DNA of 64,000 nucleotides from Eubacterium sp. (GTDB lineage: Bacteria; Bacillota; Clostridia; Peptostreptococcales; Anaerovoracaceae). The notes beneath the pieces are model-generated. The model searched no databases. It was not told where the DNA came from and worked only from the letters and a program-made list of their open reading frames with translations. Numbering within the stretch: position 1 is the stretch's first letter; every line of letters starts with the position of its first letter. The position numbers and the translations under genes were made by a program. Location of the stretch: the NCBI GenBank assembly GCA_021769965.1, contig JAETRU010000001.1:62001-126000 (forward strand), given 5' to 3'. This document shows positions 1 through 9,005 of this stretch, one piece after another.

Positions 1-389
1 CGGAGGACATTCCGCTGCTGGACAGCGAACCGGAAAAGGTGAAGGCAGACGCGTATGATATCGTCTTAAACGGCGTAGAACTGGGCGGCGGCAGCATCAG
101 GATCCATGATGCCGATCTGCAGGCCAGAATGTTCAGAGCGCTGCGTCTGACCGACGAAGAGTGCCAGGAAAAGTTCGGTTTCCTTCTGGAAGCTTTTAAA
201 TACGGCGTACCGCCTCACGGCGGCCTTGCTTACGGTCTGGACCGTCTGGTCATGCTGCTTACAGGAAGCAGCAGCATCCGTGAAGTTATGGCTTTTCCAA
301 AGAATCAGAACGCGCAGTGCATGGTATGCGAAGCGCCGGGCGTGGTAGAAGAAAAACAGCTTGAGGAGCTGGGCATCAAATTGGTGTAA
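1..389 (+). CDS. aspS: Aspartyl-tRNA synthetase, C-terminal part (cut by window start)
   Basis: The reading frame is open from the window edge (codons from base 3) and encodes the last 128 or so residues of AspRS, which charges tRNA-Asp in the cytoplasm. Visible class II features are the motif around [18 protein letters not shown] and the class II motif 3 region [16 protein letters not shown] near the C-terminus, where the Arg contacts ATP. The end [15 protein letters not shown] is typical of bacterial AspRS. The track's ATG at 39 is internal, so the true start lies outside the window. nadD begins 12 bases downstream, so the two may share a transcript. Family assignment is secure; only the extent is limited by the window. 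Confidence 0.95.
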   Translation, partial: EDIPLLDSEPEKVKADAYDIVLNGVELGGGSIRIHDADLQARMFRALRLTDEECQEKFGFLLEAFKYGVPPHGGLAYGLDRLVMLLTGSSSIREVMAFPKNQNAQCMVCEAPGVVEEKQLEELGIKLV

Positions 390-401
390 ACCGGGGTAAT
401 T

Positions 402-1004
402 ATGCGAGAAATTGGAATTCTGGGCGGTTCTTTTGATCCGTTTCACCGGGGACATCTGTCCATTGCCAAGGCGGCGATGAAAGAATGCGGTCTTTCCAGG
501 ATCATCCTGCTCCCTACAAAAGTGCAGCCCTTCAAGATCGGCAGGGAGATGGCCAGCAGTGAGGACAGGGTCAACATGGTAAGTCTGATCGCCCGTGAAA
601 ACGAAAATTTCATCGTTTCCGACATAGAAGCATGCAGTCAGGAAGTATCCTATACGTACAGGACTCTTCAGAGACTTCAGGAGGAGTATCCTGCGGACAG
701 GCTTCACTTTATCATGGGGACAGATTCTTTCCTGACATTGGAAAGCTGGTACAGGAGCGAAGAACTGCTTCGCGAGTTTTCCATCATCGTAGGGATCCGT
801 CCCGGCTATAAGGAGAGCGAGACTGTGGAGTACATGCATCTTCTGCGGAAGAAGTACGGTTCCCGTATCCGGGTGCTTCACAATCGTGTGATGGAGGTCT
901 CCTCCACAGAAATAAAAGAAAACGTAAAATCAGGAAAGAGCATCAGAGAGTTAGTCCCTTTCCAGATAGAAAGGTATATTTGTGAACACGGACTCTATAA
1001 ATAG
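402..1004 (+). CDS. nadD: Nicotinate-nucleotide adenylyltransferase
   Basis: NadD transfers AMP from ATP to nicotinate mononucleotide, giving deamido-NAD in NAD biosynthesis. The 200-residue protein opens with the nucleotidyltransferase signature GGSFDPFHRGHL (about residues 8-19) and has the C-terminal SSTEI motif that closes the nucleotide site, both diagnostic of this family. Length is normal. The start is set by a GGGG Shine-Dalgarno five bases before ATG. The 3' end overlaps yqeK by 23 bases, and nadD-yqeK-rsfS is the usual Firmicutes order, so translational coupling is likely. Confidence 0.96.
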   Translation: MREIGILGGSFDPFHRGHLSIAKAAMKECGLSRIILLPTKVQPFKIGREMASSEDRVNMVSLIARENENFIVSDIEACSQEVSYTYRTLQRLQEEYPADRLHFIMGTDSFLTLESWYRSEELLREFSIIVGIRPGYKESETVEYMHLLRKKYGSRIRVLHNRVMEVSSTEIKENVKSGKSIRELVPFQIERYICEHGLYK

Positions 1005-1560
1005 TTACATTGAGAAGAATTTTTCAGAGAAGAGAAAGATTCATACAGAGGGCGTGAGAAAGACAGCGGTCAGACTGGCCGAAAAGTATGGGGCTGACCC
1101 GGAGAAGGCAGAAGTGGCAGCTTTGTTCCATGATATGTACCGCGGAGTTCCCGTAAATGCGCTGAACTATTATGTGAAGCATCTGGGATTGGACAAGAGG
1201 TATATGGATAACTGCAATCTGGCCCACGGGAAAATCGCAGCCATTATCATGAAGAGAGATTACGGCATTGAGGATCCAGACATCCTCAATGCGGTCAGCT
1301 TTCATACCACAGGAAGAGCAGGCATGTCTCTTCTGGAGAAAATCATCTATATTGCTGACGCGATCGAGCCAAGCAGACGGTATCCGGGCGTAGATGAGCT
1401 GCGGGAGGCGGCGGACCAGGATCTGGATCTGGCCTGTCTTCTGTCGCTGGAACATACGATCGAATATGTGAAGAGTCAGGACAGCTTTCTGGATGAGGAT
1501 ACGCTGCTGGCCAGAGATGATCTCAGGGGACTTAGAGAAAAGGAGAAAGAGAATGGATAA
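982..1560 (+). CDS. yqeK: HD-domain Ap4A hydrolase, YqeK family
   Basis: YqeK proteins are metal-dependent HD phosphohydrolases that split diadenosine tetraphosphate symmetrically to ADP. The 192-residue product shows the HD metal ligands in ALFHDMYRG (about residues 48-55), an upstream His near residue 21, and the later HTTG and ADAIEP elements typical of the family. The start is GTG, preceded by AAAGG at seven bases, inside the nadD 3' end. The gene also overlaps rsfS, so nadD, yqeK and rsfS form a tightly packed operon. Function is assigned from family and context. Confidence 0.93.
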   Translation: MNTDSINSYIEKNFSEKRKIHTEGVRKTAVRLAEKYGADPEKAEVAALFHDMYRGVPVNALNYYVKHLGLDKRYMDNCNLAHGKIAAIIMKRDYGIEDPDILNAVSFHTTGRAGMSLLEKIIYIADAIEPSRRYPGVDELREAADQDLDLACLLSLEHTIEYVKSQDSFLDEDTLLARDDLRGLREKEKENG

Positions 1561-1897
1561 TAAGAGTTTTGCACTTTTGGCAGCAAGAACACTGGATAAT
1601 AAAAAAGCATTGGATGTCGTAGTGATCGATATAGCGGAAAAATCATCCTTTGCGGACTATATGGTCATAGCGTCCGGCGGATCAGAACGGCAGGTACAGG
1701 CTCTGGTAGATGACGTAGAAGAGGCTTTAGCGAAAGAGGGCCTTCTGGTCAAAAGCATTGAGGGAAGACAGAATTCTGGCTGGGTGCTGATGGACTTCGG
1801 CGATGTGATCGTCAACGTCTTTACCCGGGATACCAGGGAAAAATACAACATTGAAAAGGTGTGGGGCGACTGCAGCTTTTTAGATCTGGAGGAATAA
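1553..1897 (+). CDS. rsfS: Ribosomal silencing factor RsfS
   Basis: RsfS (Iojap family) binds ribosomal protein uL14 on the 50S subunit and blocks subunit joining when nutrients are scarce. The 114-residue protein has the family core: [22 protein letters not shown] in the first half and [15 protein letters not shown] followed by [12 protein letters not shown] near the end. The ORF track starts 60 bases too early. I chose ATG 1553 because AGGAG sits seven bases before it and homologues start with a short leader before the SFALLAA segment. It overlaps the yqeK stop by 8 bases. Confidence 0.95.
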   Translation: MDNKSFALLAARTLDNKKALDVVVIDIAEKSSFADYMVIASGGSERQVQALVDDVEEALAKEGLLVKSIEGRQNSGWVLMDFGDVIVNVFTRDTREKYNIEKVWGDCSFLDLEE

Positions 1898-1898
1898 T

Positions 1899-4376
1899 TT
1901 GGAAATGAACGAGAAATACAACTTCAAAGAGATCGAAGCCAAATGGCAGAAATACTGGAAAGAAAACAACTGTTTCAAGACACAGGAAGATGAGAGTAAA
2001 GAAAAGTATTACGTACTGGAAATGTTCCCGTATCCGTCAGGCAAGCTCCACATGGGTCATGTGAGAAACTATTCCATCGGCGACGTAGTGGCCAGATGCA
2101 AATCCATGCAGGGCTTTAACGTGCTGCATCCGATGGGTTTTGACTCTTTCGGTCTGCCGGCGGAAAACGCCGCCATCAAGCATGGCGTGGCGCCGGGCAA
2201 GTGGACCTGGGATAATATTCACGAAATGGAAGAACAGCTGGCACAGCTGGGTCTTTCCTATGACTGGGACAGAGAGGTGCAGACCTGCAGTCCGGATTAC
2301 TATAAGTGGATGCAGTGGATATTCATTCAGTTCTATAACAAAGGACTGGCGTACAAAAAGGAAAATCCGGTCAACTGGTGTCCGAGCTGTCAGACTGTAC
2401 TGGCCAATGAGCAGGTCGTTGATGGCTGCTGTGAGAGATGTAAATCTCCGGTAGGCAAGAAAAATCTGTCTCAGTGGTATCTGAAGATCACTGATTACGC
2501 CGACAGGCTTTTAGATAATCTGGATAAGCTGGAAGGCTGGCCGAACAAGGTCAAGACCATGCAGAGAAACTGGATCGGCAAGTCTACCGGTGCTGAAGTA
2601 GAATTCAAGATCAAAGACAGTGAGGAGACTCTGACCGTATTCACGACCAGAGTAGACACGATCTACGGAACTACCTATATGGTACTGGCTCCGGAATATC
2701 CGTCCGTGCTGTCCATGGTGGAAGGTACAGAGTATGAAGGACCTGTAAAGGAGTATATCAACAAAGTTGAGCACATGAACGACATCGAGAGGACTTCCAC
2801 CACCAATGAAAAGACAGGTGTATTCATCGGTAAATATGCTGTCAATCCGTTCACGAAAAAGGAGATTCCTATCTATATTTCCGACTATGTCCTGATGGGC
2901 TACGGTACTGGCGCTGTCATGGGCGTACCGGCACATGACCAGAGAGACTTTGACTTTGCTACAAAGTTCGGTATCGACATCATTCCTGTAGTAGATCCGG
3001 GCGATCCTGAGATCGATCTGAACAACCTGAAGGCGGCCTGCGCTGCTGAGGGAACGCTGATCAACTCCGGCGAGTTCAACGGTCTGAATAACAGAGTGGC
3101 TATCGACAAATTCATCGAACTGGTCGAAAAGGAAGGCATCGGCAAGAAGACTGTCAACTACAGACTTCGCGACTGGCTGATCTCCAGACAGAGATACTGG
3201 GGAACGCCGATCCCGATGATCTATTGTGATGACTGCGGATGGGTGCCGGAGAAGGAAGAGAATCTGCCGGTTCTGCTGCCGACAGACGTAGAGTTTACCG
3301 GAAAAGGCGAATCTCCGCTGACCACTTCCAAGGTCTTTGCTGAGTGTACCTGCCCGAGATGCGGCAAGAAGGCGAAGAGAGAGATGGATACCATGGATAC
3401 CTTCCTCGATTCTTCATGGTACTTCCTCAGATACTGCGATCCGAAAAATGAGAAAGAAGCGTTTAGCAAAGAAAAAGCAGACTACTGGATGGACGTCGAT
3501 CAGTATATCGGCGGCGTAGAACATGCCATTCTCCATCTGATGTACGCCAGATTCTTCCAGATGGCTCTGTACGATCTGGGATTGACAAAATATGAAGAGC
3601 CGTTCAGAAACCTGCTGACACAGGGCATGGTAAACAAGGACGGCAAGAAGATGAGTAAATCTCTGGGCAATGTAGTCAGCCCGGAAGAGATCATCAAAAA
3701 ATACGGCGCGGACACTGCCAGACTGTTCATTCTGTTTGCGGCGCCGCCGGAAAAAGAACTGGACTGGTCCGATACAGGCGTAGAGGGAAGCTACAGGTTC
3801 CTCAATCGTGTATACCGTCTGGTATATGATTTTGCAAAGAATTACGAAGGCGGACAGGCAGACTGCCAGGTCAGCTCCGACGCTGATAAAGAGCTGAACT
3901 ATGTCCTCAACACGACGGTCAAGAAGGTTACCGACGATGTTGCGGGAAGATTCAGTTTCAACACCGCGATCAGCTCTATCATGGAACTGGTCAACGAATT
4001 ATACAGATACAAGGAATTGGAAGAGAGAAACGAAGCTTTCATGAAGAAAGCTATTGATACACTGGTTATCATTCTTTCACCGTTTACACCGCACATCTGT
4101 GAAGAGATGTGGGAGATCCTGGGCTATGACCAGTCTCTGACGAAAGTGGCATGGCCGTCTTACGACGAGAACGCTCTGGTTCGCGACACGGTCGAGATCG
4201 TCGTACAGATCAACGGCAAGGTGAAAGAAAAATTAAACGTCGCAAACAGTCTTTCCAGAGAAGAACTGGAAAAGGAAACTCTCTCCAATGACAAGGTGAA
4301 AGCCCTCACAGACGGCAAGAACATCGTAAAGGTGATCGCTGTCCCGGGAAGGCTTGTAAATATTGTTATAAAGTAG
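1899..4376 (+). CDS. leuS: Leucyl-tRNA synthetase
   Basis: Class I synthetase that charges tRNA-Leu and edits mischarged products. The 825-residue protein carries HMGH (residues 51-54, the HIGH motif), a CP1 editing domain (about 220-410), zinc-like Cys pairs in CPSC...CERC and CTCPRC, and KMSKS at about 584-588, followed by an anticodon-binding helical domain. Length is normal for bacterial LeuRS. Two starts are possible: TTG 1899, six bases after GGAGG, and ATG 1905, twelve bases after it; spacing favours TTG. No T-box leader is present, so expression probably follows the upstream operon. Confidence 0.97.
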   Translation: MEMNEKYNFKEIEAKWQKYWKENNCFKTQEDESKEKYYVLEMFPYPSGKLHMGHVRNYSIGDVVARCKSMQGFNVLHPMGFDSFGLPAENAAIKHGVAPGKWTWDNIHEMEEQLAQLGLSYDWDREVQTCSPDYYKWMQWIFIQFYNKGLAYKKENPVNWCPSCQTVLANEQVVDGCCERCKSPVGKKNLSQWYLKITDYADRLLDNLDKLEGWPNKVKTMQRNWIGKSTGAEVEFKIKDSEETLTVFTTRVDTIYGTTYMVLAPEYPSVLSMVEGTEYEGPVKEYINKVEHMNDIERTSTTNEKTGVFIGKYAVNPFTKKEIPIYISDYVLMGYGTGAVMGVPAHDQRDFDFATKFGIDIIPVVDPGDPEIDLNNLKAACAAEGTLINSGEFNGLNNRVAIDKFIELVEKEGIGKKTVNYRLRDWLISRQRYWGTPIPMIYCDDCGWVPEKEENLPVLLPTDVEFTGKGESPLTTSKVFAECTCPRCGKKAKREMDTMDTFLDSSWYFLRYCDPKNEKEAFSKEKADYWMDVDQYIGGVEHAILHLMYARFFQMALYDLGLTKYEEPFRNLLTQGMVNKDGKKMSKSLGNVVSPEEIIKKYGADTARLFILFAAPPEKELDWSDTGVEGSYRFLNRVYRLVYDFAKNYEGGQADCQVSSDADKELNYVLNTTVKKVTDDVAGRFSFNTAISSIMELVNELYRYKELEERNEAFMKKAIDTLVIILSPFTPHICEEMWEILGYDQSLTKVAWPSYDENALVRDTVEIVVQINGKVKEKLNVANSLSREELEKETLSNDKVKALTDGKNIVKVIAVPGRLVNIVIK

Positions 4377-4386
4377 AGGGATATAT

Positions 4387-6240
4387 ATGCGAGAAAACAA
4401 CAGCAAAAAGCCATCCGTAAAAAGGATGGCTGTCAGGAGACCGGCTGCGAAGGATCAGCCTGCGAAGCGGGGGTCAGGCCGCAGGCCTGCTTCCGGCAGG
4501 CAGACGCCTTCTAAGGGGTCATCAAAGCCGATGCAGAAGAATGTGCAGAAGGCGGTACAGAAGCCGGTTTCCAGACAGGCAAAGAAGGCGGATAATCTGA
4601 AGATCATCCCCATCGGCGGCCTGAATGAGATCGGTAAGAATCTGACCGTCCTTGAATACAAAGATCAGATCCTGCTGATCGACTGCGGTATGACATTTCC
4701 CGAAGAGGAGATGTACGGCATCGACGTAGTCATTCCTGACTTCAGCTATCTTGTCAAGAATGCCGCGAAGATCGTCGGCATGGTCATTACCCACGGTCAC
4801 GAGGACCATATCGGCGGCGTGCCGTATCTGCTGAAGCAGGTCAACGTACCGATCTACGGAACCAGACTGACGCTGGGACTCATTGAGAATAAATTGAAGG
4901 AACACGGCCTTCGGGCTGATTTCCATACGATCAAAGCAGGCGAAAAATTCAGAGTAGGAGAATTCAAGGTAGAAGCGATCCGAACGACGCATTCTATCGC
5001 AGATGCGATCTGCCTGTACATTCAGACTCCTGCGGCGACACTGTTTCATACCGGCGATTTTAAGATCGACTATACGCCCATCGATGGAGAGCCTATCGAT
5101 CTGGGAAAGTTTGCGGAAGTGGGACGCAGAGGCGTGGACATCATGCTGGCAGACAGCACCAACGTGCTCCGTCCGGGCTTTACCCAGTCTGAGCGGAAAG
5201 TGGGTGAAACCCTGGACGGCATTTTCAGAGAGGCAAAAGGAAGAATTATCATTGCAACCTTTTCCTCTAATGTGCACCGCGTTCAGAAGATCATCGAGCT
5301 GGCAGCTAAATACGGCCGCAAGGTAGCGGTCTCCGGAAGAAGCATGGACAACGTGGTCAATCTGGCTATTGAACTGGGCTATCTTCATCTGCCCGCAGGC
5401 ATCTATGTAGAGCTGAACAAGACGAAGAATATTCCGGACAGCCAGCTGGTTATCATTACTACAGGCAGCCAGGGAGAACCGATGTCCGCGCTTTCAAGAA
5501 TGGCTAACAACGAACATCGTAATGTAAAGCTGAAAAAGGGCGACATGGTCATCTTCTCATCTTCACCGGTACCGGGTAATGAGAAGACCGTGACCAGCGT
5601 GGTCAACAAGCTTTATGAAAAGGAAGTAGAAGTCATCTATAATGACATCGCAGATATTCACGTTTCCGGCCACGCCTGTCAGGAGGAGCTGAAGCTGATC
5701 CATACCCTGATCAAACCGAAATTCTTCATGCCGGTTCACGGCGAACATCGTCATCTGGTGCAGCACGCCCGTCTGGCTGAATCTATCGGAATGAGAAAGG
5801 ACAGAATTTTTATTCTGGCAAATGGAGATCAGCTGACAGTGGATAAACGAAACGCCACGAAGTTCCAGAATGTAGTCAGTGCCGAGGATGTTCTGGTAGA
5901 CGGCCTGGGCGTCGGCGATGTAGGCAATATCGTGCTGCGGGACAGAAAGCTTTTGTCTGAATCAGGTCTGATCATTGTTGTGGCAGCCATCGACAGGGCC
6001 AGCGCCGAGATCATCTCCGGACCGGACATCGTTTCCAGAGGTTTTGTCTATGTCAGAGAAAACGAAGATCTGATCAAGGACGCCAGAGAGGTGGCGCTGC
6101 AGGCGCTGGAAGACAGTCTCTACGCAGGGAATAAAGACTGGAACGCTATCAAAAACAGCGTCAGAGAAGAGCTTCGCAGGTTCATCTTCCGTCGGACCAA
6201 GCGGGATCCTATCATCCTGCCGATCTTTCTGGATGTATAA
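4387..6240 (+). CDS. rnj: Ribonuclease J (metallo-beta-lactamase/beta-CASP)
   Basis: RNase J has 5'-3' exonuclease and endonuclease activity in mRNA decay and rRNA maturation. The metallo-beta-lactamase motif THGHEDH lies at about residues 135-141, followed by the beta-CASP domain and the C-terminal dimerisation region ending RRTKRDPIILPIFLDV. At 617 residues it is longer than the usual 550 or so. The extra part is an N-terminal tail of about 70 residues rich in Lys, Arg, Pro, Ala and Gln, probably disordered and possibly RNA- or ribosome-binding (inference). It is followed 15 bases later by a YlbF-family gene, linking two RNA-decay functions. Confidence 0.95.
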   Translation: MRENNSKKPSVKRMAVRRPAAKDQPAKRGSGRRPASGRQTPSKGSSKPMQKNVQKAVQKPVSRQAKKADNLKIIPIGGLNEIGKNLTVLEYKDQILLIDCGMTFPEEEMYGIDVVIPDFSYLVKNAAKIVGMVITHGHEDHIGGVPYLLKQVNVPIYGTRLTLGLIENKLKEHGLRADFHTIKAGEKFRVGEFKVEAIRTTHSIADAICLYIQTPAATLFHTGDFKIDYTPIDGEPIDLGKFAEVGRRGVDIMLADSTNVLRPGFTQSERKVGETLDGIFREAKGRIIIATFSSNVHRVQKIIELAAKYGRKVAVSGRSMDNVVNLAIELGYLHLPAGIYVELNKTKNIPDSQLVIITTGSQGEPMSALSRMANNEHRNVKLKKGDMVIFSSSPVPGNEKTVTSVVNKLYEKEVEVIYNDIADIHVSGHACQEELKLIHTLIKPKFFMPVHGEHRHLVQHARLAESIGMRKDRIFILANGDQLTVDKRNATKFQNVVSAEDVLVDGLGVGDVGNIVLRDRKLLSESGLIIVVAAIDRASAEIISGPDIVSRGFVYVRENEDLIKDAREVALQALEDSLYAGNKDWNAIKNSVREELRRFIFRRTKRDPIILPIFLDV

Positions 6241-6255
6241 TGGAGGTAACGAAAT

Positions 6256-6594
6256 ATGAATGTATATGATCAGGCTCACGGCCTGGCTAAAGCCATCCGC
6301 GAGAGTGAGGAATTTAAACAGTTCGACCAGTATCAGAAGCTGGTAGACCAGAACCCTGAATTATCCGCATCCCTGAAGGACCTTCAGGCTAAGCAGCTGG
6401 AAATGCAGGCTAAGCAGATGATGGGTGAGCAGATCGGACCGGAAGCCATGCAGCAGATGCAGGAACTTTCCCAGATCATGATGCGGGATCCTCTCGCTGC
6501 ACAGTATCTTCAGGCCCAAATGCGTTTTTCACTGATGATGAATGATGTTTATAAAATTCTAGGTGAAGTAATAGGACTTGGCAACATGCAATAA
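6256..6594 (+). CDS. ylbF: YlbF/YmcA family protein
   Basis: The 112-residue, all-helical protein matches the Com_YlbF family: an N-terminal helix with HGLAKAIRESEEFKQF, then a Gln/Met-rich amphipathic helix and LAAQYLQAQMRF. In Bacillus subtilis YlbF, YmcA and YaaT form an iron-sulfur Y-complex that directs RNase Y cleavage. Here the gene sits directly after RNase J, with a GGAGG ribosome site, so a role in RNA decay is likely. No cysteine is visible, so it may not ligate the cluster itself. The efp promoter lies inside its last codons. Confidence 0.85.
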   Translation: MNVYDQAHGLAKAIRESEEFKQFDQYQKLVDQNPELSASLKDLQAKQLEMQAKQMMGEQIGPEAMQQMQELSQIMMRDPLAAQYLQAQMRFSLMMNDVYKILGEVIGLGNMQ

Positions 6595-6606
6595 ATCTGC
6601 TATAAT
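6578..6606 (+). promoter_or_regulatory. Sigma-A promoter for efp
   Basis: TTGGCA and TATAAT are separated by exactly 17 bases, with the -35 box inside the 3' end of ylbF. Transcription would start near 6613, giving a leader of about 40 bases before efp. This lets efp be expressed apart from the RNase J operon. Confidence 0.75.
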
Positions 6607-6653
6607 ATCAGCAGAAGTTATTTAACAATAATGTAGAAAGTGAGAATAGACCG

Positions 6654-7214
6654 ATGATTTACGCAAGTGATTTTAGAAAAGGCAGAACATTCCAGATTAA
6701 CGGTGAGCCTCATGTAGTTCTTGATTTCATGCATGTTAAACCCGGTAAGGGCGCAGCATTCGTAAGAACCAAGTACAAGAACATTATTACCGGAGCTACC
6801 AGAGAAGAAGCTTTCAATCCAGACGACAAGTTTGAAGAAGCGATCATTGAGACTAAGAAGATGTCTTATTCCTACAATGACGGCGATTTATATTACTTTA
6901 TGGATAACGAAACCTTCGACATGATCCCGATCGCTTACGATATGGTAGAAGACGCGATCAAGTACATGAGAGAAAACGACGAAGCGACGATCAAATTCTA
7001 TAAGGATCAGCCGTTTATCGTAGAAGCGCCTAATTTCGTAGACTTGATGGTAGTTGAAACTGAGCCGGGCGTTAAAGGCAATACAGCTACCAACGTAACA
7101 AAAGCTGCGACTGTAGAAACCGGTGCAGTTATACAGGTTCCTATCTTCATCGAAGAAGGAGAAAGAATCCAGATCGACACGAGAAGCGGTGAATATCTGG
7201 GAAGATCGAAATAA
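6654..7214 (+). CDS. efp: Elongation factor P
   Basis: EF-P binds between the P and E sites of stalled ribosomes and rescues polyproline synthesis. The 186-residue protein has the three-domain EF-P layout: a KOW-like N-terminal domain with the modification-loop region [13 protein letters not shown] (about residues 23-35), and an OB-fold end with the signature [14 protein letters not shown]. The loop Lys is in the family position, but the sequence does not show what modifies it. Codon use is biased to AGA/AAG-type codons, as in highly expressed genes. It has its own promoter and terminator, so it is monocistronic. Confidence 0.97.
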   Translation: MIYASDFRKGRTFQINGEPHVVLDFMHVKPGKGAAFVRTKYKNIITGATREEAFNPDDKFEEAIIETKKMSYSYNDGDLYYFMDNETFDMIPIAYDMVEDAIKYMRENDEATIKFYKDQPFIVEAPNFVDLMVVETEPGVKGNTATNVTKAATVETGAVIQVPIFIEEGERIQIDTRSGEYLGRSK

Positions 7215-7227
7215 AATTTATTTAGAA

Positions 7228-7265
7228 GAAGGGACGCAGGCTCGTCCCTTCCTTTGTAGTTTTTG
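7228..7265 (+). terminator. Rho-independent terminator after efp
   Basis: GAAGGGACG pairs with CGTCCCTTC across a six-base loop (CAGGCT), and a T-rich run follows. It lies 14 bases after the efp stop and isolates efp from mltG. Confidence 0.85.
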
Positions 7266-7291
7266 ACGTGTGAGAAACGAGGTATTGGACA

Positions 7292-8338
7292 TTGAAAAAG
7301 TCAAGATTGATTATCGTTATAATCGTAGCTGTTATTCTGATCGCGGCCGCGGCAGGCTTTGCCGTATACAGCAGCGGCCTTGACGCGGCAGAGCCGGGAA
7401 ATACCGATCCGGTTACCGTGGAAATACCTTCCGGCAGCGGCGCCTCCGCTATCATTGATATTCTGGATGAGCAGGGTCTGGTGAAAAACAGACTGGCCGC
7501 GAAGCTCTGTATCAGATTTGGAGAATATGATTCACTTCAGGCAAATAATTATATTTTCAATAAAAATATGACCCTGAAGGAGATCCTGGAAGCGATCAAC
7601 ACCGGCGATTTTAACTACCTCTCCAAGAACGCCTTTACGATCATAGAAGGAGCGACTGTTCCTCAGGCTGCAGAGGCCATCGCGGAAAAAATGCCTTTTA
7701 CAGCTGATGATCTGAGGAAGAAGTGGAGCGATAAGAAATACCTTCGTCAGCTCATTGATCAATACTGGTTCCTGACTGATGAGATCCTGCAGGATGATAT
7801 TCTGTTCCCTCTGGAAGGCTATCTTTATCCTGAGACCTATTTTGTGACGGCAGAGAACCCTACAGAAGAGGAGATCACAGAAATGCTGCTGGATATGACA
7901 GAGCAGATCCTGTCTGAAAGAAAGGATAAGATCGCGGCTATGGATATGACGGTCCATGAGTTTCTGTCTCTGGCTTCCATCGTGGAGAACGAGTCTCTCT
8001 TTGAGAAGGACAGGCCGGTCATAGCGGGAGTCTTTATGAACCGTCTGGCAAAGGACATGCCTCTGCAGAGCGATATCACAGTCCTTTACGCGATGCAGGA
8101 AAAAAAGGTGGATGTAACCTACAGGGATCTGGAGATCGATTCCAAGTACAATACATATATGTACGCCGGTCTTCCTGTCGGTCCTGTCTGTTCGCCGTCC
8201 GCGGCAGCTATGGACGATCTGATCTCCTATGAGAAGACAGATTATCTGTACTTCTTTGCAACAGAGGACGGAGAGGTCATCTATTCCAAGACTTTAGCCG
8301 AACACGAAAAAGTGGTCGACGAGAATATGTGGTACTGA
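7292..8338 (+). CDS. mltG: Endolytic transglycosylase MltG (YceG-like)
   Basis: MltG cuts nascent peptidoglycan strands at the membrane and sets glycan length. The 348-residue protein has one N-terminal membrane segment (about residues 5-22, rich in Ile/Val/Ala), an exposed LysM-like domain, and the YceG catalytic domain. Visible family motifs are SIVENESLFEKDRPVIAGVF, which contains the catalytic Glu, LQSDITVLYA, and LPVGPVCSPS. The start is TTG, preceded by GAGG. In B. subtilis the homologue yrrL lies directly upstream of trmR (yrrM) and the U32 genes, exactly as here. Confidence 0.93.
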   Translation: MKKSRLIIVIIVAVILIAAAAGFAVYSSGLDAAEPGNTDPVTVEIPSGSGASAIIDILDEQGLVKNRLAAKLCIRFGEYDSLQANNYIFNKNMTLKEILEAINTGDFNYLSKNAFTIIEGATVPQAAEAIAEKMPFTADDLRKKWSDKKYLRQLIDQYWFLTDEILQDDILFPLEGYLYPETYFVTAENPTEEEITEMLLDMTEQILSERKDKIAAMDMTVHEFLSLASIVENESLFEKDRPVIAGVFMNRLAKDMPLQSDITVLYAMQEKKVDVTYRDLEIDSKYNTYMYAGLPVGPVCSPSAAAMDDLISYEKTDYLYFFATEDGEVIYSKTLAEHEKVVDENMWY

Positions 8339-8339
8339 T

Positions 8340-9005
8340 ATGAACATTACAAATGATATAGTAACTTCGTATATTAACAGGCACTACGAGCCGTTAAACG
8401 ATGAACTGGGCGCTCTGCGGGCTATGGGTGAAGCCGACCGGGTCCCTATCATACTGAAGGAAACGGAACAGTGCCTCAGTTTCCTGCTGGCTTTGAAGCA
8501 GCCGGGGCGGATTCTGGAGATCGGTACAGCCATCGGATATTCTTCCATCTATTTCGCTCATCGCTGCCCCCAGGCTGAGATATATACGATAGAAAAAGAT
8601 GAAACGGCCGTTCAGGCGGCAAGACACAATATCGCCGCCTTTGGTCTTGAACCGCGCATTCACAGCTGTTTCGGCGACGGCCAGGAACAGATAGAGAAGC
8701 TGCGGGACGCCGGCATCGACGGTTTTGACTTTGTCTTTATCGACGCGGCAAAGAGTCATTATAAGCGGTTCCTCGACGCGGCTCTTTCTGTCTGCAGGAA
8801 GGATGCGCTGATCGTCAGCGATAACATCCTGCAGAAAGGGATGACGGTCTCTGACCAGTATGATCCCCAGAAGAAACATAAGACAAATATTAAGAAAATG
8901 AGAGAATATGTGGACTACATCTGCAGCAGCCGGGAACTTGAGACCTCGCTGCTCAGTACGGGCGACGGCCTGGCAGTGTCCATTTTTAGAGGTGAACATG
9001 GATAG
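8340..9005 (+). CDS. trmR: tRNA 5-hydroxyuridine methyltransferase, O-methyltransferase family
   Basis: This 221-residue class I SAM methyltransferase has motif I ILEIGTAIGYSSIYF (about residues 58-72) and FDFVFIDAAKSHY, the metal-binding hallmark of the catechol O-methyltransferase-like family. B. subtilis TrmR (YrrM) of this family methylates 5-hydroxyuridine at tRNA position 34 to 5-methoxyuridine. The next gene encodes a U32 protein, the family that makes 5-hydroxyuridine, which supports that role. It starts two bases after the mltG stop and overlaps the U32 gene by 8 bases. Substrate is inferred from synteny. Confidence 0.88.
   Translation: MNITNDIVTSYINRHYEPLNDELGALRAMGEADRVPIILKETEQCLSFLLALKQPGRILEIGTAIGYSSIYFAHRCPQAEIYTIEKDETAVQAARHNIAAFGLEPRIHSCFGDGQEQIEKLRDAGIDGFDFVFIDAAKSHYKRFLDAALSVCRKDALIVSDNILQKGMTVSDQYDPQKKHKTNIKKMREYVDYICSSRELETSLLSTGDGLAVSIFRGEHG

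Noticed and set aside
66-881. Long minus-strand ORF opposite aspS and nadD
   Set aside because: It lies fully antisense to two well-supported genes and has no recognisable motif. It is a shadow frame, as are the other long antisense ORFs such as 11598-12590 and 55086-56588.
1898-4376. T-box leader for leuS or alaS
   Set aside because: leuS follows rsfS by one base and no T-box (specifier loop, TGGNACC, terminator) is present. The gap before alaS holds only a short hairpin.
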